The translations under genes were made by a program, and so were the position numbers. The notes under the pieces were generated by a model that was given only the letters and a program-made list of their open reading frames with translations, was not told where the DNA came from and made no database searches. DNA of 64,000 bases, taken from Agrostemma githago. Taxonomy: Eukaryota > Streptophyta > Magnoliopsida > Caryophyllales > Caryophyllaceae. Location of the stretch: positions 62,064,166-62,128,165 of the forward strand of contig OY288249.1 in assembly GCA_958450325.1 (NCBI GenBank). The letters are read 5' to 3'. Positions within the stretch are counted from its first letter, which is position 1; each line of letters begins with the position of its first letter. Below, in pieces: positions 15,147-33,492 of the stretch.

Positions 15147-16781
15147 GCAGTGAAATGAAATGTGGAGTATATGTATGGAGTATGGAGTAATAGACAGTTA
15201 GCTGGCAATCGAAGTGGGGGGCCTAACAATTTCCACATGGAACTAACAAATAAATAAATCCACCCATTACATTTTTAATTTTATATTCTCTGATTTCTCT
15301 CCATATGCTTTTATTATTGTAGTTCTTTGGGTTAACAAGTAAAGAGAAATAGGTGAGATATCTTATGAGTCATTATTTGTTCAAACTTGAAACAGGTTGA
15401 AAAAGTTGCACTATTTGAAAGTTTAAAACCTAACTGCAAATTACAGTTGATAAAAACATTAAAAATATTTATCAAATAAGCTGAAAAGTTAATAGATACA
15501 GAGTACTGTATGTCATAACATTAACAGAGATGATTGTATTATTTTCGTAATAATTGAAAACAACTTTTTAGCCAAACACATGCACACAAATAAGTCTTCA
15601 AATAAGCCAAGCTAAAACGTCGAACCAAACAGAATGATAGATTAAGCAGAAAAACAAGATTTCATGAGTCAACTTCAGTAGTACTAATATTTGACTAGCT
15701 TGAACAATGGTAATTACGCCGGTGGAAATGGCCAAGTATAGTCTTTATAGATGTAACAGAGGATAAGTGGGGAGACTGAAGTGAGAAGAGGAAGATTGTT
15801 CAACTTAAAAGAGTTGCTTGCTTGTGTGTCATCGTCCCTAGACCCTAGTCTCTCTCAACTTTCTCAATCCCAGAAACAGACGGAGTCATGAACGATGCAG
15901 TTTGAAATACACAGTCCGCTAATCATCCATCCTCAACTCGCTAGCTAGCCACATTGAGCACGCTCCAAGACTCCAAGTCAAAACTACGCTACCGTCTTTA
16001 AGCTGGGGACTGGGGTGCTAGTGCTCGGGTTCTTAAAGCATCTGCCAACAAAGATATTAGCAAAGCTTGCTGCTCACCCTCTTTCTCGTGATGGCGTTCA
16101 AGGAACTGCGCGATAAAGAGCACGGAGAACAACATGCATGCCAACAATATCTCCACCTTTTTTCATCGTCATTTTTATTACGGAGTAGTTTTATTCCCAG
16201 CCGAGTACTTGAAATTTCAAATTTCGTAGCAAAGAAGTTGGCTAAGGAAGCCCAAAACTGCAAGCTTTTGTATAACCAACGGTAGATAAATAAATACGAG
16301 TACAACAAAACAAAACATCCTAAATTTTCACACAAACGACAATTAAGGATCATTCTTTTCCTTTTTTTTCTCCCTTTTCCATTTCTCACATAATTTCTGT
16401 TTACAACCACCTTTCAAGAAAACAGTTTCCACACTCCACAAACAAAACTTCGTTACAGATACAGTACATCCAACTTCATTCAATCCCTTACATGACTGAA
16501 CTGAAGAAAAAACATATAAACCCAAGCAAGAAAAAGGTCATACCCGAATTCTGCTCAAGTAGACCCTAATTTGGAGTAGAACACCATAATCCACATCAAA
16601 CACCTGCTTAATTACAGCTAAAAGATTTTTTTCACAACATCTCGTCGATACCACCATCCTTCCGTTCACCCTTCCGCTATTCCACCACCAATGAGAACCA
16701 TGAAGGACACACAGTCAGTCATCCACGCCAAGGCTCTCATAAGTTTACATCCTGAGTTCTTTGAGCATTTTGGGCTGGTTA
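15147..16781. other. intergenic, ARO promoter and CDPK 3' flank
   Basis: No convincing gene was found. Short frames around 16057-16410 have no recognisable domain. The right end would hold the 3' UTR of the kinase gene. Confidence 0.45.
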
Positions 16782-21630
<4,849 letters not shown>

Positions 21631-21738
21631 TATTTTAATTTAATTTTGTGAAATACCCCTTTTATGAATTTGTTAATTATCACGGAAAATGGACATAATA
21701 TTGTAGTGTTGAATTGGGTAAATAAGGAAAGGGAGTGA

Positions 21739-21748
21739 TTTATATAAT
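21739..21748 (-). promoter_or_regulatory. TATA box of CDPK gene
   Basis: The minus strand reads ATTATATAAA about 110 bp upstream of the ATG at 21630, a typical position for a plant core promoter. Confidence 0.45.
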
Positions 21749-22251
21749 CATAAGGGGTAGATGATTACAGAAGGGGGTGGGGGAGAAAGGGTGAAGGAAG
21801 AAGGAAGAAGGTAGGAAAATGGTGGGTCAATGAAGAGACTTTGAAGATGATAGTATGATTAAAGAAAGGGAATTGGAACATGATAATATCCTTCTTATCA
21901 TATTAATTAATTAACATAAAACTGTTAATTGATTGTTAATTGTAATTAGTAAATTGTGTAAGATTTGTTTCTCCACCTACTTCCTCAGATGAGGAAGAGG
22001 GGATTTTTTCTGTAAGCAAGATGATTTTTTGGTTGTTCTTCTTGTTGTTCTGACTTGTGTGAAATGGTTTGTTGCTTCAATTTTTTTATACTGTAATTAT
22101 TTAAGGTTGCGTTGGGTTAAGATTTTTGGGTAATGATCTGTGGATGACAAGGCAGCATGTGATTTTTAATAAAGATTACGGAGTAATATTTCTTAGGGTG
22201 ACACGGAATAAGAAGTATTAAATCTGTATGTATAGAGTTGTATTTAACCAT
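21749..22251. other. CDPK upstream region
   Basis: AT-rich promoter-side DNA with purine-rich GGAAGAAGG-like stretches near 21790-21820. No gene or element ends were seen. Confidence 0.4.
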
Positions 22252-22254
22252 TAA

Positions 22255-22441
22255 GGGGGTGTTTGGTTATGGGGGTTTTGGAATGGATTGGAATTGGAAT
22301 TAAAAATCCAAGGGCTTCTAATTCTCTTACAATCCCTTGGAATCCCAATCCTATCTTCTACCCATGATTTCAATTCCAATCCCCTCTCATCTATGATGAA
22401 ACACATTTTACAATCCACTCCCGATCAAACCAAACAAGTAT
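22255..22441. mobile_element. Tourist-like MITE (187 bp)
   Basis: The left end GGGGGTGTTTGGTT has an imperfect inverted match at the right end (minus-strand reading TACTTGTTTGGTTTGATCGG). It is flanked by TAA at 22252-22254 and TAA at 22442-22444. A 3-bp TAA duplication and GGG-TGTTTGG ends are typical of PIF/Harbinger-derived Tourist MITEs. No coding capacity. The right end is degenerate, so the limits are likely but not certain. Confidence 0.5.
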
Positions 22442-22444
22442 TAA

Positions 22445-23568
22445 TAAATCTTGGGTTCCAACTCCATAGATTACAACTGCATCGATATAATTAATACATA
22501 TATTAACACATTATTGTCACTTTCTAAGGGTTGTACTTATCAATCTCCATTTTTTTAAGACATATTTTTGTATTTGTATTTTGGTAGCAATACACGATCG
22601 AAATGCACATTTATTTGGAAATAACTTCAGGCTCGCTCGCAAGGGTGAAGTCGAGTGATTAAAACTAATGATCATACATACCATACTTTAGGTTCTTCGG
22701 AAGTCATCTATTAAAATAACTCTTTTTTAATATTTGACTTATTATAAAATGTGTCTTGCTCTAATCATATTTGAGGTGGTCTAAATGCCTTATAGAAAAT
22801 TTATTACAGTCTTACAAATTCATAGCCTTTAAATAAAGTTCGTATTTTCGGCTTGCTTTTCAAATACATACAGGAGCAAAAGGCCAAAAACAGTGAATAA
22901 CGCAACATTAAGATTATAAAATAATGTCATGTTCGTTGATTTCTTATCATGCATTCGAGCAAGGTTGAAGGTTAGATAACATTATCAGTTGGCCTTTTTA
23001 AAGTTTTAAGACTCTGTCACCTCAATTTTCCACTCACTTTTATTATTTGCTTATTACTCAGACTTTATACATTATCAGTCGGACTTTGCTCAGACTCATC
23101 TTACCCCCTTTTTGGTAAAAAATTAATTAATTTGGTTTAGTTTGTGATCAAACAATTATAATTTACTTGTTTTGTACAAATTACTAATTACTATACTACT
23201 CGTATTTAGTTTAATTAAAAAAATTGACTTGTTTTATTTTAGTGTTGTTGGTTTTTGTGCGATATACAAAAACATGGGTAAACGATCTTTTGGATTTCGT
23301 TCATATTATATGTCCGAATGATTTACGATAGTTTAATTATGCCTTACTTATATTAATTTATGATATTTTAATAATTATTTTTTCGTACATGGTCTTGGGT
23401 ATATCGATTTAGGTTATTGACTTACAATTCCCGTAGAACCAAAATGTACTCGTAATTGTTATATTTTGCAAAAAAAAAAAATGGTCGGTGGCCGGACGGT
23501 CATCCATTTTTTCCCTTTTCAAAATAACGATTACATTAAAATAGTTAATTTCGTGTTTAATTAGTTAA
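22445..23568. other. intergenic, no gene seen
   Basis: AT-rich DNA without a recognisable frame between the Tourist-like MITE and the proposed Helitron end. Confidence 0.4.
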
Positions 23569-23992
23569 TTAGGTACGTCACCCATGAAATTCACGGGATT
23601 ATTCGCTTAAATACTGTGTGGGTTGGTTTTTGTAAATCATCCACCAAGTCGTTTGGTGAATGTATATACAGAGTAGTTGTCTGAAATTACATGTGAATCA
23701 ATTTCGTACTTAACGGAATTGAACATAGTTGAAATGTAGCTTCGATTGCAATAATTGGATAATGGAAATAGTTCATAAAGTGGCTGGTTATAAGCAAAAG
23801 TTCAATTTATTTAAAAAGTTCATTGGCAATATTAAAATTAAAAATAAGTGTGGCGGTGTTCCTTTTTCTTTGCTGGTGTTTTGTTAGTTGTCGTGCTTCT
23901 AGGGCGCTTTCCTCCATCGCTTTTGCTCCTGTGTCATGTTCAAATTTGTTAGTTGCGTTGTTTTTTTTGGTGCTAAAAGAAACTTTATTTAC

Positions 23993-25776
23993 TTACTCGT
24001 CTAGTTCATACAATGCGTAGTTTTGGATCTGGGCGTCCGTCAACTTAAGGCTTCTATGCCCTACGCGTCGCTGCTGGCGATGTAATATGTCGTCCGACAA
24101 ATTCTTCCAGTGGATGAGCCACAGTTGCTTGGGATCTGACACTTCACAGAATAATAAAAGTGTTACAAACAATTGTCTTAGTTGGTGTCCTGTTGACCAT
24201 GTAGCAGCTTCAATCAACGCTATATTCCACTCTTCATCTCCGTCTAGAAGGCCTAAAGCATTACACACAGACTTATATGTAGGGTGAACAACCCCATCAA
24301 CAGTACGAATGTCCGCAAAGCATTTTGCTCCTTTCACAGTGTTTTTTTCACAGTGTTTAAGAGAAGACGCAAGTAGTAAGCTTCCCCGGAATTAGGATCA
24401 CCAAATAAATTCGGCATATCTTAAAGTCTTTCTTCCTTCTCGTCCATCTTTTGCTTTGTTCATTCCAGACCCATTTGGTTGAGAAATTAGTATATGTTAA
24501 AAGGCAAGCGTCTTGATGTTCCTTATTTGTCACAAATCATTCAGTTAGAGTAGTTTTGGCTTCACCACTCTATCTAGGACTGTGTTTGGAGCCTCAGAGT
24601 CCTCAAAAATAATTGGTTGTTCGTCTTCCAAGTGATAACATAGGCGTTGCACAGGTGGATTTTTATATTTTATCTCAAATGAAAACATTTGCAAACATGC
24701 TTCTGACGCGGAGACGTACCTACATTTAAAAATGCGTCAATCTCATCTATTGGTTTTTCAGGCTGGTTGCTATCAGTCTTGTCTCCTTGTACCTCTTCAA
24801 CTCTTGCTAGTGCCATGTCGGGTCCCTTCGACATATATTTAAATAGGTATTTGATGGATCTATGTTTGTTGCACCATTTAACATTTAAGTGTGCCTGGTA
24901 CTTCACTAATAGATCAATATTGTAGGGTACAATAAACCCATTATCAATAATGTGGCCGTTTTTTTCTCCTGTTCTTCCATCTTCCCGCGACGGTATTCTG
25001 GATATCCATCATCACTGACCAAAGTACGACTCGTGAACTGTTTAGGGTAATACTTTGAGCATTTTCCATTAACCATGCAAGGGGATTTGAAGTTCATTTC
25101 TCCACATGGTCCATGCACCATGTATTGCATCACAAAATCATATCCAATGGGGTCTTCATCTTTGTCCGGTATTTCCGCACTTATTATATTGTCAATGTGG
25201 GCTGCTTATGGGAGCTTGTTCTCTGGGTGCAGAAATAAGCAAATGTGGGCGTGCGGCAGTCATCTCTTCTAAAATTCGACTGCGTAAATAACTGTCACGG
25301 AGTAATATAGTATAATTAGAGGAGCGGTTTCAGTTGGGTAATAATGAAGGTATGAATCGAAGATATATAATACCTGCTTGTATTTTACTAAAAAACTCCC
25401 CTTTCGTAAGATCCTTCATCAACTCCTGTAATTTTATCTTGAAAACGCGTGCAAGAATGTCTGGTCGGTCTTCAGGTCGTTGGTCGGGAATAGCGGCTAA
25501 AAATTTAGTGATCTCATGCCACGTTGGGTTGCAGGTGAATGTGATAAACAAATCAGGTGGACCTGCCCATCGACGAATTGCCAAACCATCTTGGTAATGT
25601 TGGAACAAATTTCTATAGCAATTTGGAAAAGGAGGAGGAAGAATTATGCGTTGGCCTAAGGAAGCGGGGGTGTCTTCTTTGGCGATAACGACATCGATCA
25701 AACCATGAAGTGAGTATTTCCTTATTGATTTTTGGTTGAAACGAATATAGTCTAGCCTTGTTTCTTCAACACAAGT
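23993..25776 (-). pseudogene. Helitron replicase fragment: end of N-domain, Rep region and pre-helicase region
   Basis: Read on the minus strand from 25776 down, frames interrupted by stops and shifts show successive Helitron blocks. These are RLDYIRFNQKSIRKYSLHGL, LPPPFPNCYRNLFQHYQDGL and RRWAGPPDLFITFTCNPTWHE (around 25830-25400), then VHGPCGEMNFKSPCMVNGKC (about 25130-25050), CNKHRSIKYLFKYMSKGPD (about 24870-24820) and FADIRTVDGVVHPTYKSVCNA to LTDAQIQNYALYELDE (24330-23993). These are the rolling-circle replicase (HUH/Rep) neighbourhood and the segment that normally leads into the Pif1-type helicase. The reading stops at 23993 and no helicase motif follows, so the element is truncated there. 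It is the continuation of the N-terminal fragment at 39378-40394. It is non-functional. Confidence 0.85.
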
Positions 25777-25781
25777 GAACG
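25777..25781. repeat. target-site duplication GAACG (left copy)
   Basis: GAACG stands directly before the first base of the 5' LTR. The same five bases follow the 3' LTR at 39373-39377. A 5-bp duplication is the standard footprint of LTR-retrotransposon integrase. Confidence 0.95.
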
Positions 25782-27460
25782 TGTTGTGTGCTAAATTTAG
25801 ACCGTTTTTCCCCTCATTGAGACCCATTTTTCCCTCGTTTTGCGAGTCTTGAGTGCGATTATCACCATATTTTGAGTAAATCTCGCATTAGCGTCCCTCT
25901 TGTGCGTTTTACGTGTTTTTGGTAGTTTTTCTATCATTTTGATAGGATTTTGCACCGAAATCACGATCGAGCTTCCACGAGCACAAGAGAAGGGAATACC
26001 GTCCAAAGAGTGAAGCACACAACTTAAAGTTTAAAGCCATCCAATCAATCAACGAAGAATGAGGCAAGAAAGAGGCCAAGAAAAATGACCGGGCGAAATT
26101 TCACCCGACGGTGAAAGCGCCTCCCGAAGATTTTCCGAGACCTCCCCACCAGGCGAATCTGACCGGGCAAAATTTCGCCCACCGGGTGAAATTTTGCCCG
26201 ATGGAGAGAAGAGCCGGAAAACGCAAAAATGGAAGAAAATCTGACCGGGTGAAATTTCACCCGGTGGAAATTATCGTCAAGTCCGCAGGGCGAAGTTTTA
26301 CCCTATGAAGATGCTAAGGGAGATTGTCTCACTAATGGAGCATAAAGTTGGATTTGGGCTTTAGGTTAAATACCCATTAAGAGATTACTATATATATGTC
26401 TACCCTACTTAGTTGCCAATTACCTCTCCATTATGCTAAGGAGGGAAGACATTACACCACTCCACCATCCTATTACACCATCTTAGTAGTAGTATTCTAG
26501 TAGAAAATCCTCCATAATTCTAGTAGTTTACATAGTAATTAGTAGTAGATCTACATAGTTTACATCACAATTCTCTAGATTACAAGTTTGTAGAAGATTA
26601 TTCAAGTTTTATTTGAAGATTTGTTGAGTTTATTGGAGGATTAGTGACAAGTTCTCCATTTTATTCATCAAAGATTCAATCTTTACTCATGATATCTTCT
26701 TATTTCTTGTAGATCTCCATAGTTGGTATACTTTTCTTCCACTCTCTAATCTCTAGTCTAGTTTTAATGTTATTTTCTCATCATTATCTTGTCTAGATCA
26801 TATTAGTGTTGATAGTTTCATTAGATCTATTTAATATGCATGTTGTAGAGATTTTCCCCTTAGTCAATGTTTTGTTGCTTTCCATAATGATTAGTGAGTA
26901 GATTTCTTGTTGGGCAGTTTAGGGATGAGGACTTGGACTATTTGAATTTAGGGGTAATGGTGGGTTGCTTGCATGTTGGTTTATCTTATTTATGGTGTTA
27001 TGTCATTGTTGTTTTAGTCCGGCCAACTAGACTGACCTTGACTAATTTCTATCAATATGGGGAAACTCGGGGTAGAAATTACCATGACTAGGGACTTACC
27101 CTCATTCACCGCGAAAGCGGGTTTTTAGGTGAGTTTATCAATATTGCGACAAAAACTCGATCCCGACCTTCTTAGACTCCGAGTACCGAATCCCGACTTC
27201 TCCCTAACACCTTTTCCCTAGATTGACCACCTCTAGCTATCATCGTAGTGATTCCTCTAGTATAGACTCGACCCTTAGAAAACCCCCCTCTAGACATCAA
27301 ACACGACACTTTAAACCCGTTATTATCACACCGTTCCCTGTGGACCGACCTCGACTTACCACGATTACTTGTTTGTTTTTGTGTGTCATCTCGAGTCTTA
27401 TAAATATTGTTTTTGATCCCCCGTCCTTCGTTAACGACCGATCCGATTGGGTGGCGATCA
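25782..27460 (+). repeat. 5' LTR of Athila-like element (1679 bp)
   Basis: Starts TGTTGTGTGC and ends GGCGATCA, so it has the usual TG...CA termini. It matches 37665-39372 nearly throughout. A TATA-like stretch (CTATATATATG) lies near 26388-26398. Between 26089 and 26310 it carries about five palindromic words of the type CCGGGYGAAATTTCRCCCGG. Confidence 0.95.
26089..26310. repeat. palindrome cluster in 5' LTR
   Basis: About five near-perfect palindromes share a GAAATTTC core flanked by GGGYG/CRCCC (at about 26089, 26161, 26183, 26243 and a degenerate one at 26289). Each could form a stem of 8-10 bp. The same words occur in the 3' LTR and at 33808-34045. Confidence 0.85.
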
Positions 27461-27463
27461 AAG

Positions 27464-27481
27464 TGGCGCCGTTGCCGGGGA
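27464..27481 (+). other. primer-binding site, tRNA-Asp type
   Basis: TGGCGCCGTTGCCGGGGA lies three bases after the 5' LTR. It is complementary to the 3' end of plant tRNA-Asp (family knowledge). This is where the tRNA primer starts minus-strand DNA synthesis. Confidence 0.9.
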
Positions 27482-27579
27482 ACGGTGAGTAGATATTGAG
27501 TTTTTAGTTGTTGTGTTTGATTCTTTTCCCTTCTCTCTTTTCCCTAGTACCGTGAGGTGCTAGGAGTCTCATCGTTTAA

Positions 27580-30500
27580 TTGAGTTTTATGCCCAGGAAC
27601 ACGTCATCGCCCTTGTGGTTCGATCCGGAGCCGGAAAGGACTTTTAGAGCATTGCGTTTTCGGGGAAATAACTCAACCACCATCATTCCACATCCTTCAT
27701 TATCACCTCCTAACCTTAATCCCATCCTACCACATACACCTTCACCTTCTACACCTTCTACATCATATCAATCTCTTCCAAACAAACCTTCCATATCTTC
27801 TACTTCACAAAATTCACCACCATCACCGAAAACTCCACCACCAAATCCATCCCCTCCAAATTCTCCAATTTCACCAAATTCAAATCCACCATCACCACCA
27901 ATCCAACAAATGGCGACTTTAGCCTCTCATTCCCAACTCACACATGAAGAAACACCTTCTCCCGTCAATTTCGGAGAGATTCCCGAGAATTATGAATTAA
28001 AAGCTTCTTTGACTAATGCGGTCCAACAAGACACTTTTCACGGTTTTTCTCAAGAAGATGCTCAAGAGCACATTGCTTCATTCAAAGAGAAATTAGTGGG
28101 AGCCCGTCTCAATGGATTAACCTCATGCCAATTACATCGTTTATTATTTCCAAAGACCTTGAGAGATGGAGCTCGTAGATGGCTTCAAGGCCATCCCGCT
28201 AACACTTTCACAACATGGGCTCAACTATCTTATGCCTTCTTGGAGAAATATTTCCCATCGTCAAAAACTAACCAATATCGCATGGAGATACAAACATTCA
28301 AGCAAGATGAATTTGAAAGCCTAAGTGAGGCTTGGGAAAGATTTAGAGATTTGTTGCGCAAATGTCCACATCATGGAATACCCGATTGACTAACTACCCA
28401 AACATTTTATAACACCCTTTCATCTAGAACCAAGGAGAACCTCAATTCGGCCGCCGGAGGAGACTTCTCTTCTCTCACCGATGAGGCATCTAAAAATCTT
28501 ATTGAGAAGATGGCAAGGAGTGATTCAAGAATGGGTCAATCAAGGGATTCTAGAAAGAAAGTTGAAGTGAACTCATCTACGAGTTCTAACGAATTGAAAT
28601 TTCAAACGGAACTTGAAGAATTGAAAAAGAGAATGGATGCCATGAGTTCAAAGCCTACTCCTAGAGGTATGTACCAAATTCAAGGGAGTGTTCCACCAAG
28701 GCAACCATCACCTCCAAAGCAATTAACATGAGAAGTTCAATGTGATCATTGTGGCAATCATGGTCATGATTCTAGCTTTTGCATTCCTAATGAAGAAGTT
28801 TATATTGAAGAGCCAAATGAAGTTCAAGCTATACAAGCATATGGGCAAAGACCTCAATTTGATCCTTTTTCTAATACTTACAATGGCGGCACAAGATTTC
28901 ATCCTAATTTCTCTTATGGAAATCAAAATGTTCAAAACCCAATGCCGCGTGCCCAAGGGAGTCAAATGAGGTCATTCAATCAAAGTCAACAAAGGCCCTT
29001 TAATCAAGGTCCTCCAAAGATGCCCCCATATATGCCTCCTCATCAAAGGAGCAACTTCAATCAACAAGCTAGAAACTTCTATGTTCCTAACAACTACAAC
29101 AATTACCAAAATCAACATAGTAATCATTTCAATCATGGATACAATCAAGGGTCCCAAGGAAATTTCCATTGAAACCAAGAATACAATCAACCACCATTTA
29201 ATCAACCCTCTCAATCTTATGGCCAACCAAACAATTCTCAAATTGGTCAAGGGGGACCTTCATGGGAGAGCTATAATGATTTGCAAAGAACCGTTGGGCA
29301 ACTATGGAATGAACACCAAGATACCAAGGCAAGGCTAAAAGTTTGGAAATCACAAGAAGCAACAAAAGCCTTAGCCGCACCAATTCATCCACCCCATGGT
29401 TTGCCCAGCCAACCCCAAAACCCAAGAGATCCTTCGCACCAAGCAAATGCCGTCATTTTGAGAGGTGGAAAGGAACTTGAGGACCCATACAAGAATTTGA
29501 ACACCAAAAGTACTCCATCCAAAGTCAATCAACCAAGTGCACCACAAGAATCATCTCCCACTTCCCCCAAACAAAACCGGGGAATACAAGCGGAGTTTGA
29601 TATCCTCCAAAATGCGGAGAAAGAACAAAGAGAACAAAGAAAGAAGAAAGAGCAAATGGAAGCGGAAGAAGCAAAAAAGAAAGAGGCGGAGCGATTAGCC
29701 GAAGAAGAAGAAGAACCCAATGTTCCACCGCCTCCCACTTTTGTCCCTCCATTGCCTTTTCCCGAGCGAGCTAAGCCACACAAAGAGAATGCTCAATTTA
29801 GCCATTTCGTGGATATGTTGAAGAAAGTAGAGGTATCTTTACCCTTCACCGAGGTAATCTCTCAAATGCCCCTCTACTCTAAATTTTTGAAAGATGTCTT
29901 GTCTAAAAAGAGAACAATAGAGGATAAAGAATGTATTCCTCTCACGGGTCATTGTAGTGCCATTCTTATGAAAGAAATGTCAAAGAAACTAGAGGATCCC
30001 GGTAGTTTTTCTATCCCTTGTCGGGTTGGAAACGTTGTTGTTAATCAAGCTTTATGTGACCTTGGGGCTAGTGTTAGTTTGTTACCCTATTCCATTGCTA
30101 AGAGACTTAGTGTGGGGGAGATGAGACCCACTAGTATGTCAATTCAACTTGCGGATAGGTCCGTCAAATACCCACTTGGGATACTTGAGGATATACCCGT
30201 TCAAGTTGGTAGGTTCTTCTCCCCCTCCGATTTTGTTGTCATGGATATGCCCGAAGACATTATTACCCCCATTATTTTAGGTCGACCTTTTATGGCTACC
30301 GGAGGTGCTATAGTTGATGTTAAGAATGGAAAGTTATCATTTAACATAGGGAACGAGTCGGTAGAGTTTTCCCTTTCTCAAGCTCTTAAACAACCAATGA
30401 TTGAACAAATGAATTCCATTGAAGTTATTGACAGTTTGGTTGAGTATACCTTGATAGATGATGATAAGCAAGAAGATGAACCATTCAACTCTCCACCTCT

Positions 30501-33492
30501 CAAAGAAGAATGCTTGCATGATGAAAAGGTAGAACCATTACCGGTGGGTAAGAGTATGGTATCTTCTCCTCCTAATCTTGAACTTAAACCACTCCCCTCT
30601 TCCCTCAAATATGCTTTTCTTGAAGGAACTAATTATCCCGTTATCGTCAATGCTACCCTGGATGGACCTCAATTAGAAAAACTTTTGATTGTTTCGAGAA
30701 AACACAAAAAGGCCATCGGGTATAGCATTGCCGACCTCCAAGGCATAAGCCCAAATGTTTGTATGCATAGGATCATCCTTGATGATGACCACCATCCTTT
30801 GGTTGAAGGTCAACGTAGGTTGAACCCCACCATGAAAGAGGTTGTCATGAAGGAAGTCCTCAAGTTGTATGAGGCTAACATTATATACCCAATAACCGGA
30901 AGTAAATGGGTTAGTCCCGTACAAGTTGTGCCGAAAAAAGGAGGAATGACGGTTGTCAAGGAAGAAAAGGGTGAGTCAATTTCTACTAGAACTATTACCG
31001 GTTGGCGCATGAGTATAGACTATCGAAAATTGAACACGGTCACCATAAAAGACCATTTCCCCCTTCCCTTTATTGATCAAATGCTTGAAAGATTGGCGCA
31101 TCATTCTTATTTTTGTTTCCTTGATGGTCATTCCGGATTTCTTCAAATTCCCATTCATCCCGATGACCAAGAGAAAACCTCCTTTACATGTCCCTATGGC
31201 ACCTATGCTTATAGAAGGATGCCATTTGGACTACGCAATGCGCCGGGAATATTTCAAAGATGTATGATGGCTATTTTCTCCGATTTTATTGAAAAATACA
31301 TGGAAGTTTTTATGGATGATTTTAGTGTCCATGGTACATCTTTTGATTCTTGTCTTGAAAATCTTGATCAAGTGTTAGCTCGATGTGAAGAGTATAGACT
31401 TGTTTTGAATTGGGAAAAGTGTCATTTTATGGTTGAACAAGGTGTTGTCTTAGGTCATATTGTTTCTAATAGAGGAGTCGAAGTCGATAAGGCGAAAGTC
31501 TACGTGATCGAAAACTTGCCACCACCTACAAATGTCAAAGGGGTGAGGAGTTTTCTAGGTCACGCCGGTTTTTATAGACAATTTATTAAAGACTTTTCCA
31601 AGATTGCTAAGCCTTTGACTTCTTTGCTTATGAAAGATGCATCTTTTGTTTTCGATGACTCGTGTTTTGAGGCCTTTTGCAGGATAAAGACCGCTCTCAC
31701 TACTACTCCAATTATCAAAGCTCCCGATTGGAATCTTCCATTTGAGATCATGTGCAATGCATCCGATTTTGCCGTTGGTGCCGTTCTAGGTCAACGGGTT
31801 GATAAGAAGCTACATGTGATATACTATGCAAGCAAGACCTTAGATGAAGCCCAATCGAGGTACACCACAACTGAGAAATAGATGCTTGCCGTTGTCTATG
31901 CCATGGAGAAATTCCGAAATTATGTTACCGGTTCCAAAGTCATAATTCACACCGGTCACGCGGCAATTCGATACATCATGTCCAAGAAGGAGACCAAGTC
32001 CCGACTCTTTCGGTGGGTGCTCCTTTTACAAGAATTTGATATTGAGATTAAAGACAAACCCAGATCGGAGAACTTGGTAGCGGATCATCTTAGTAGACTA
32101 ACGGTTAGTAAAGAGAACAATGAAGAACATGGTATCCCCATCAATGAAGCTATGAGAGATGAGGCCTTGATGGCCATTGATACTATTACACCTTGGTATG
32201 CCGATATCGTTAACTTCTTAGTATCTCATTATATTCCGGACGATTATTCCAAGCAAGAGAGGAAGAAACTACGTTATGAAGCCCGACGCTATTATTGGGA
32301 CGAACCGTATTTGTTTCGCCGTTGTGTAGATGGAATTTACCGGCGATGTGTTACGGCCAAAGAAGGACATAACATTGTGAAGCACCTTCACTCGACATCT
32401 TATGGTGGACACTTGGGCAACCAAAAGACAATTGCCAAGGTTCTCCAAAGCGGGTTTTGGTGGCCTTCCATGTTTAAGGACATTCAAGCTTTCATTCTCA
32501 CGTGTGATGCTTGCCAAAGAAGTGGGAATATTACAAGAAGAAATGAGATGCCCCTTCAACCCATCTTGGAGATTGAATTGTTCGATGTTTGGGGCATTGA
32601 TTTCATGGATCCGTTCACATCCTCTTTTGGTAACAAGTACATTCTAGTCGCGGTTGATTATGTCTCAAAATGGATCGAGGTCGTAGCTTCCCCCACCAAT
32701 GACTCCAAGGTTGTAATCAAGCTTTTCAAGAATGTAATTTTCCCAAGATTCAGTATGCCTAGAGCCATAATTAGTGATGGAGGCTCTCATTTTAGGAAAG
32801 ATACCTTTGAGCACCTTCTAAGGAAATACGGTATCACTCACAAGATGTCACTAGCCTACCACCCTCAAGCAAATGGGCAAGCCGAGATCTCCAACCGTCA
32901 AATCAAGGGAATTTTAGAGAAAGTTGTAAATACACACCGAAAGGATTGGTCATTGAAGTTGAATGACGCCCTTTGGGCATTGAGAACGGCTTACAAAGCG
33001 CCGATTGGAACCACTCCTTATCGTCTTGTGTATGGTAAAGCTTGTCATTTACCGGTGGAATTGGAACACAAAGCCGAATGGGCAATCAAAGAGCTAAACT
33101 TCGATGAGAGTGTTGTAGGAAACAACCGCCTTCTCCAACTACAAGAATTGGAAGAACTAAGACTCGAAGCCTACGAAAATTCGAAGATATACAAAGAACG
33201 AAGTCATCAATGGCACGACTCTCGAATACTTCGTAAGGACTTCTCTGTTGGTGATAAGGTATTGCTCTTCAAATCTCGCTTTAAGCTCTTCCCCGGTAAG
33301 TTAAAATCTAAATGGTCGGGTCCATTCGAAGTGACCAAGGTGCAACCATATGGATCAATAGAGATATCAAGCCCGGAAACCGAGAAATTTATGGTTAATG
33401 GCCAACGATTGAAGATCTACCACCCCGGTCACGTTCGTGAGACCCTTGCTACCGTGAAGTTTGGTAAGCTCCCGCTGGGGAGCGTTGTTTAA
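27580..33492 (+). pseudogene. Athila-like gag-pol polyprotein, one frame with four stop codons
   Basis: A single 1971-codon frame from ATG 27580 to TAA 33490-33492 is broken only by TGA 28387-28389, TGA 28729-28731, TGA 29170-29172 and TAG 31879-31881. There is no frameshift. In order it contains a Pro/Ser-rich N-terminus, gag with a C-x2-C-x4-H-x4-C knuckle at 28741-28782, a Gln/Asn-rich stretch, a charged Glu/Lys-rich stretch (about 29590-29720), and a protease (DLGAS at about 30058). Then come reverse transcriptase (FMDD at 31309-31320), RNase H (TAG inside it) and integrase (HHCC about 32380-32520, then the D,D,E residues with ISDGG and NGQAE). The three TGA codons stand where Trp is expected from context. 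As it stands the element cannot make a full polyprotein. Confidence 0.93.

Noticed and set aside
23823..24020. A 65-codon plus-strand frame that looks like a signal peptide (SVAVFLFLCWCFVSCRA).
   Set aside because: It is short and without a following domain. It overlaps the Helitron fragment in the opposite direction. Hydrophobic stretches arise easily in T-rich DNA.
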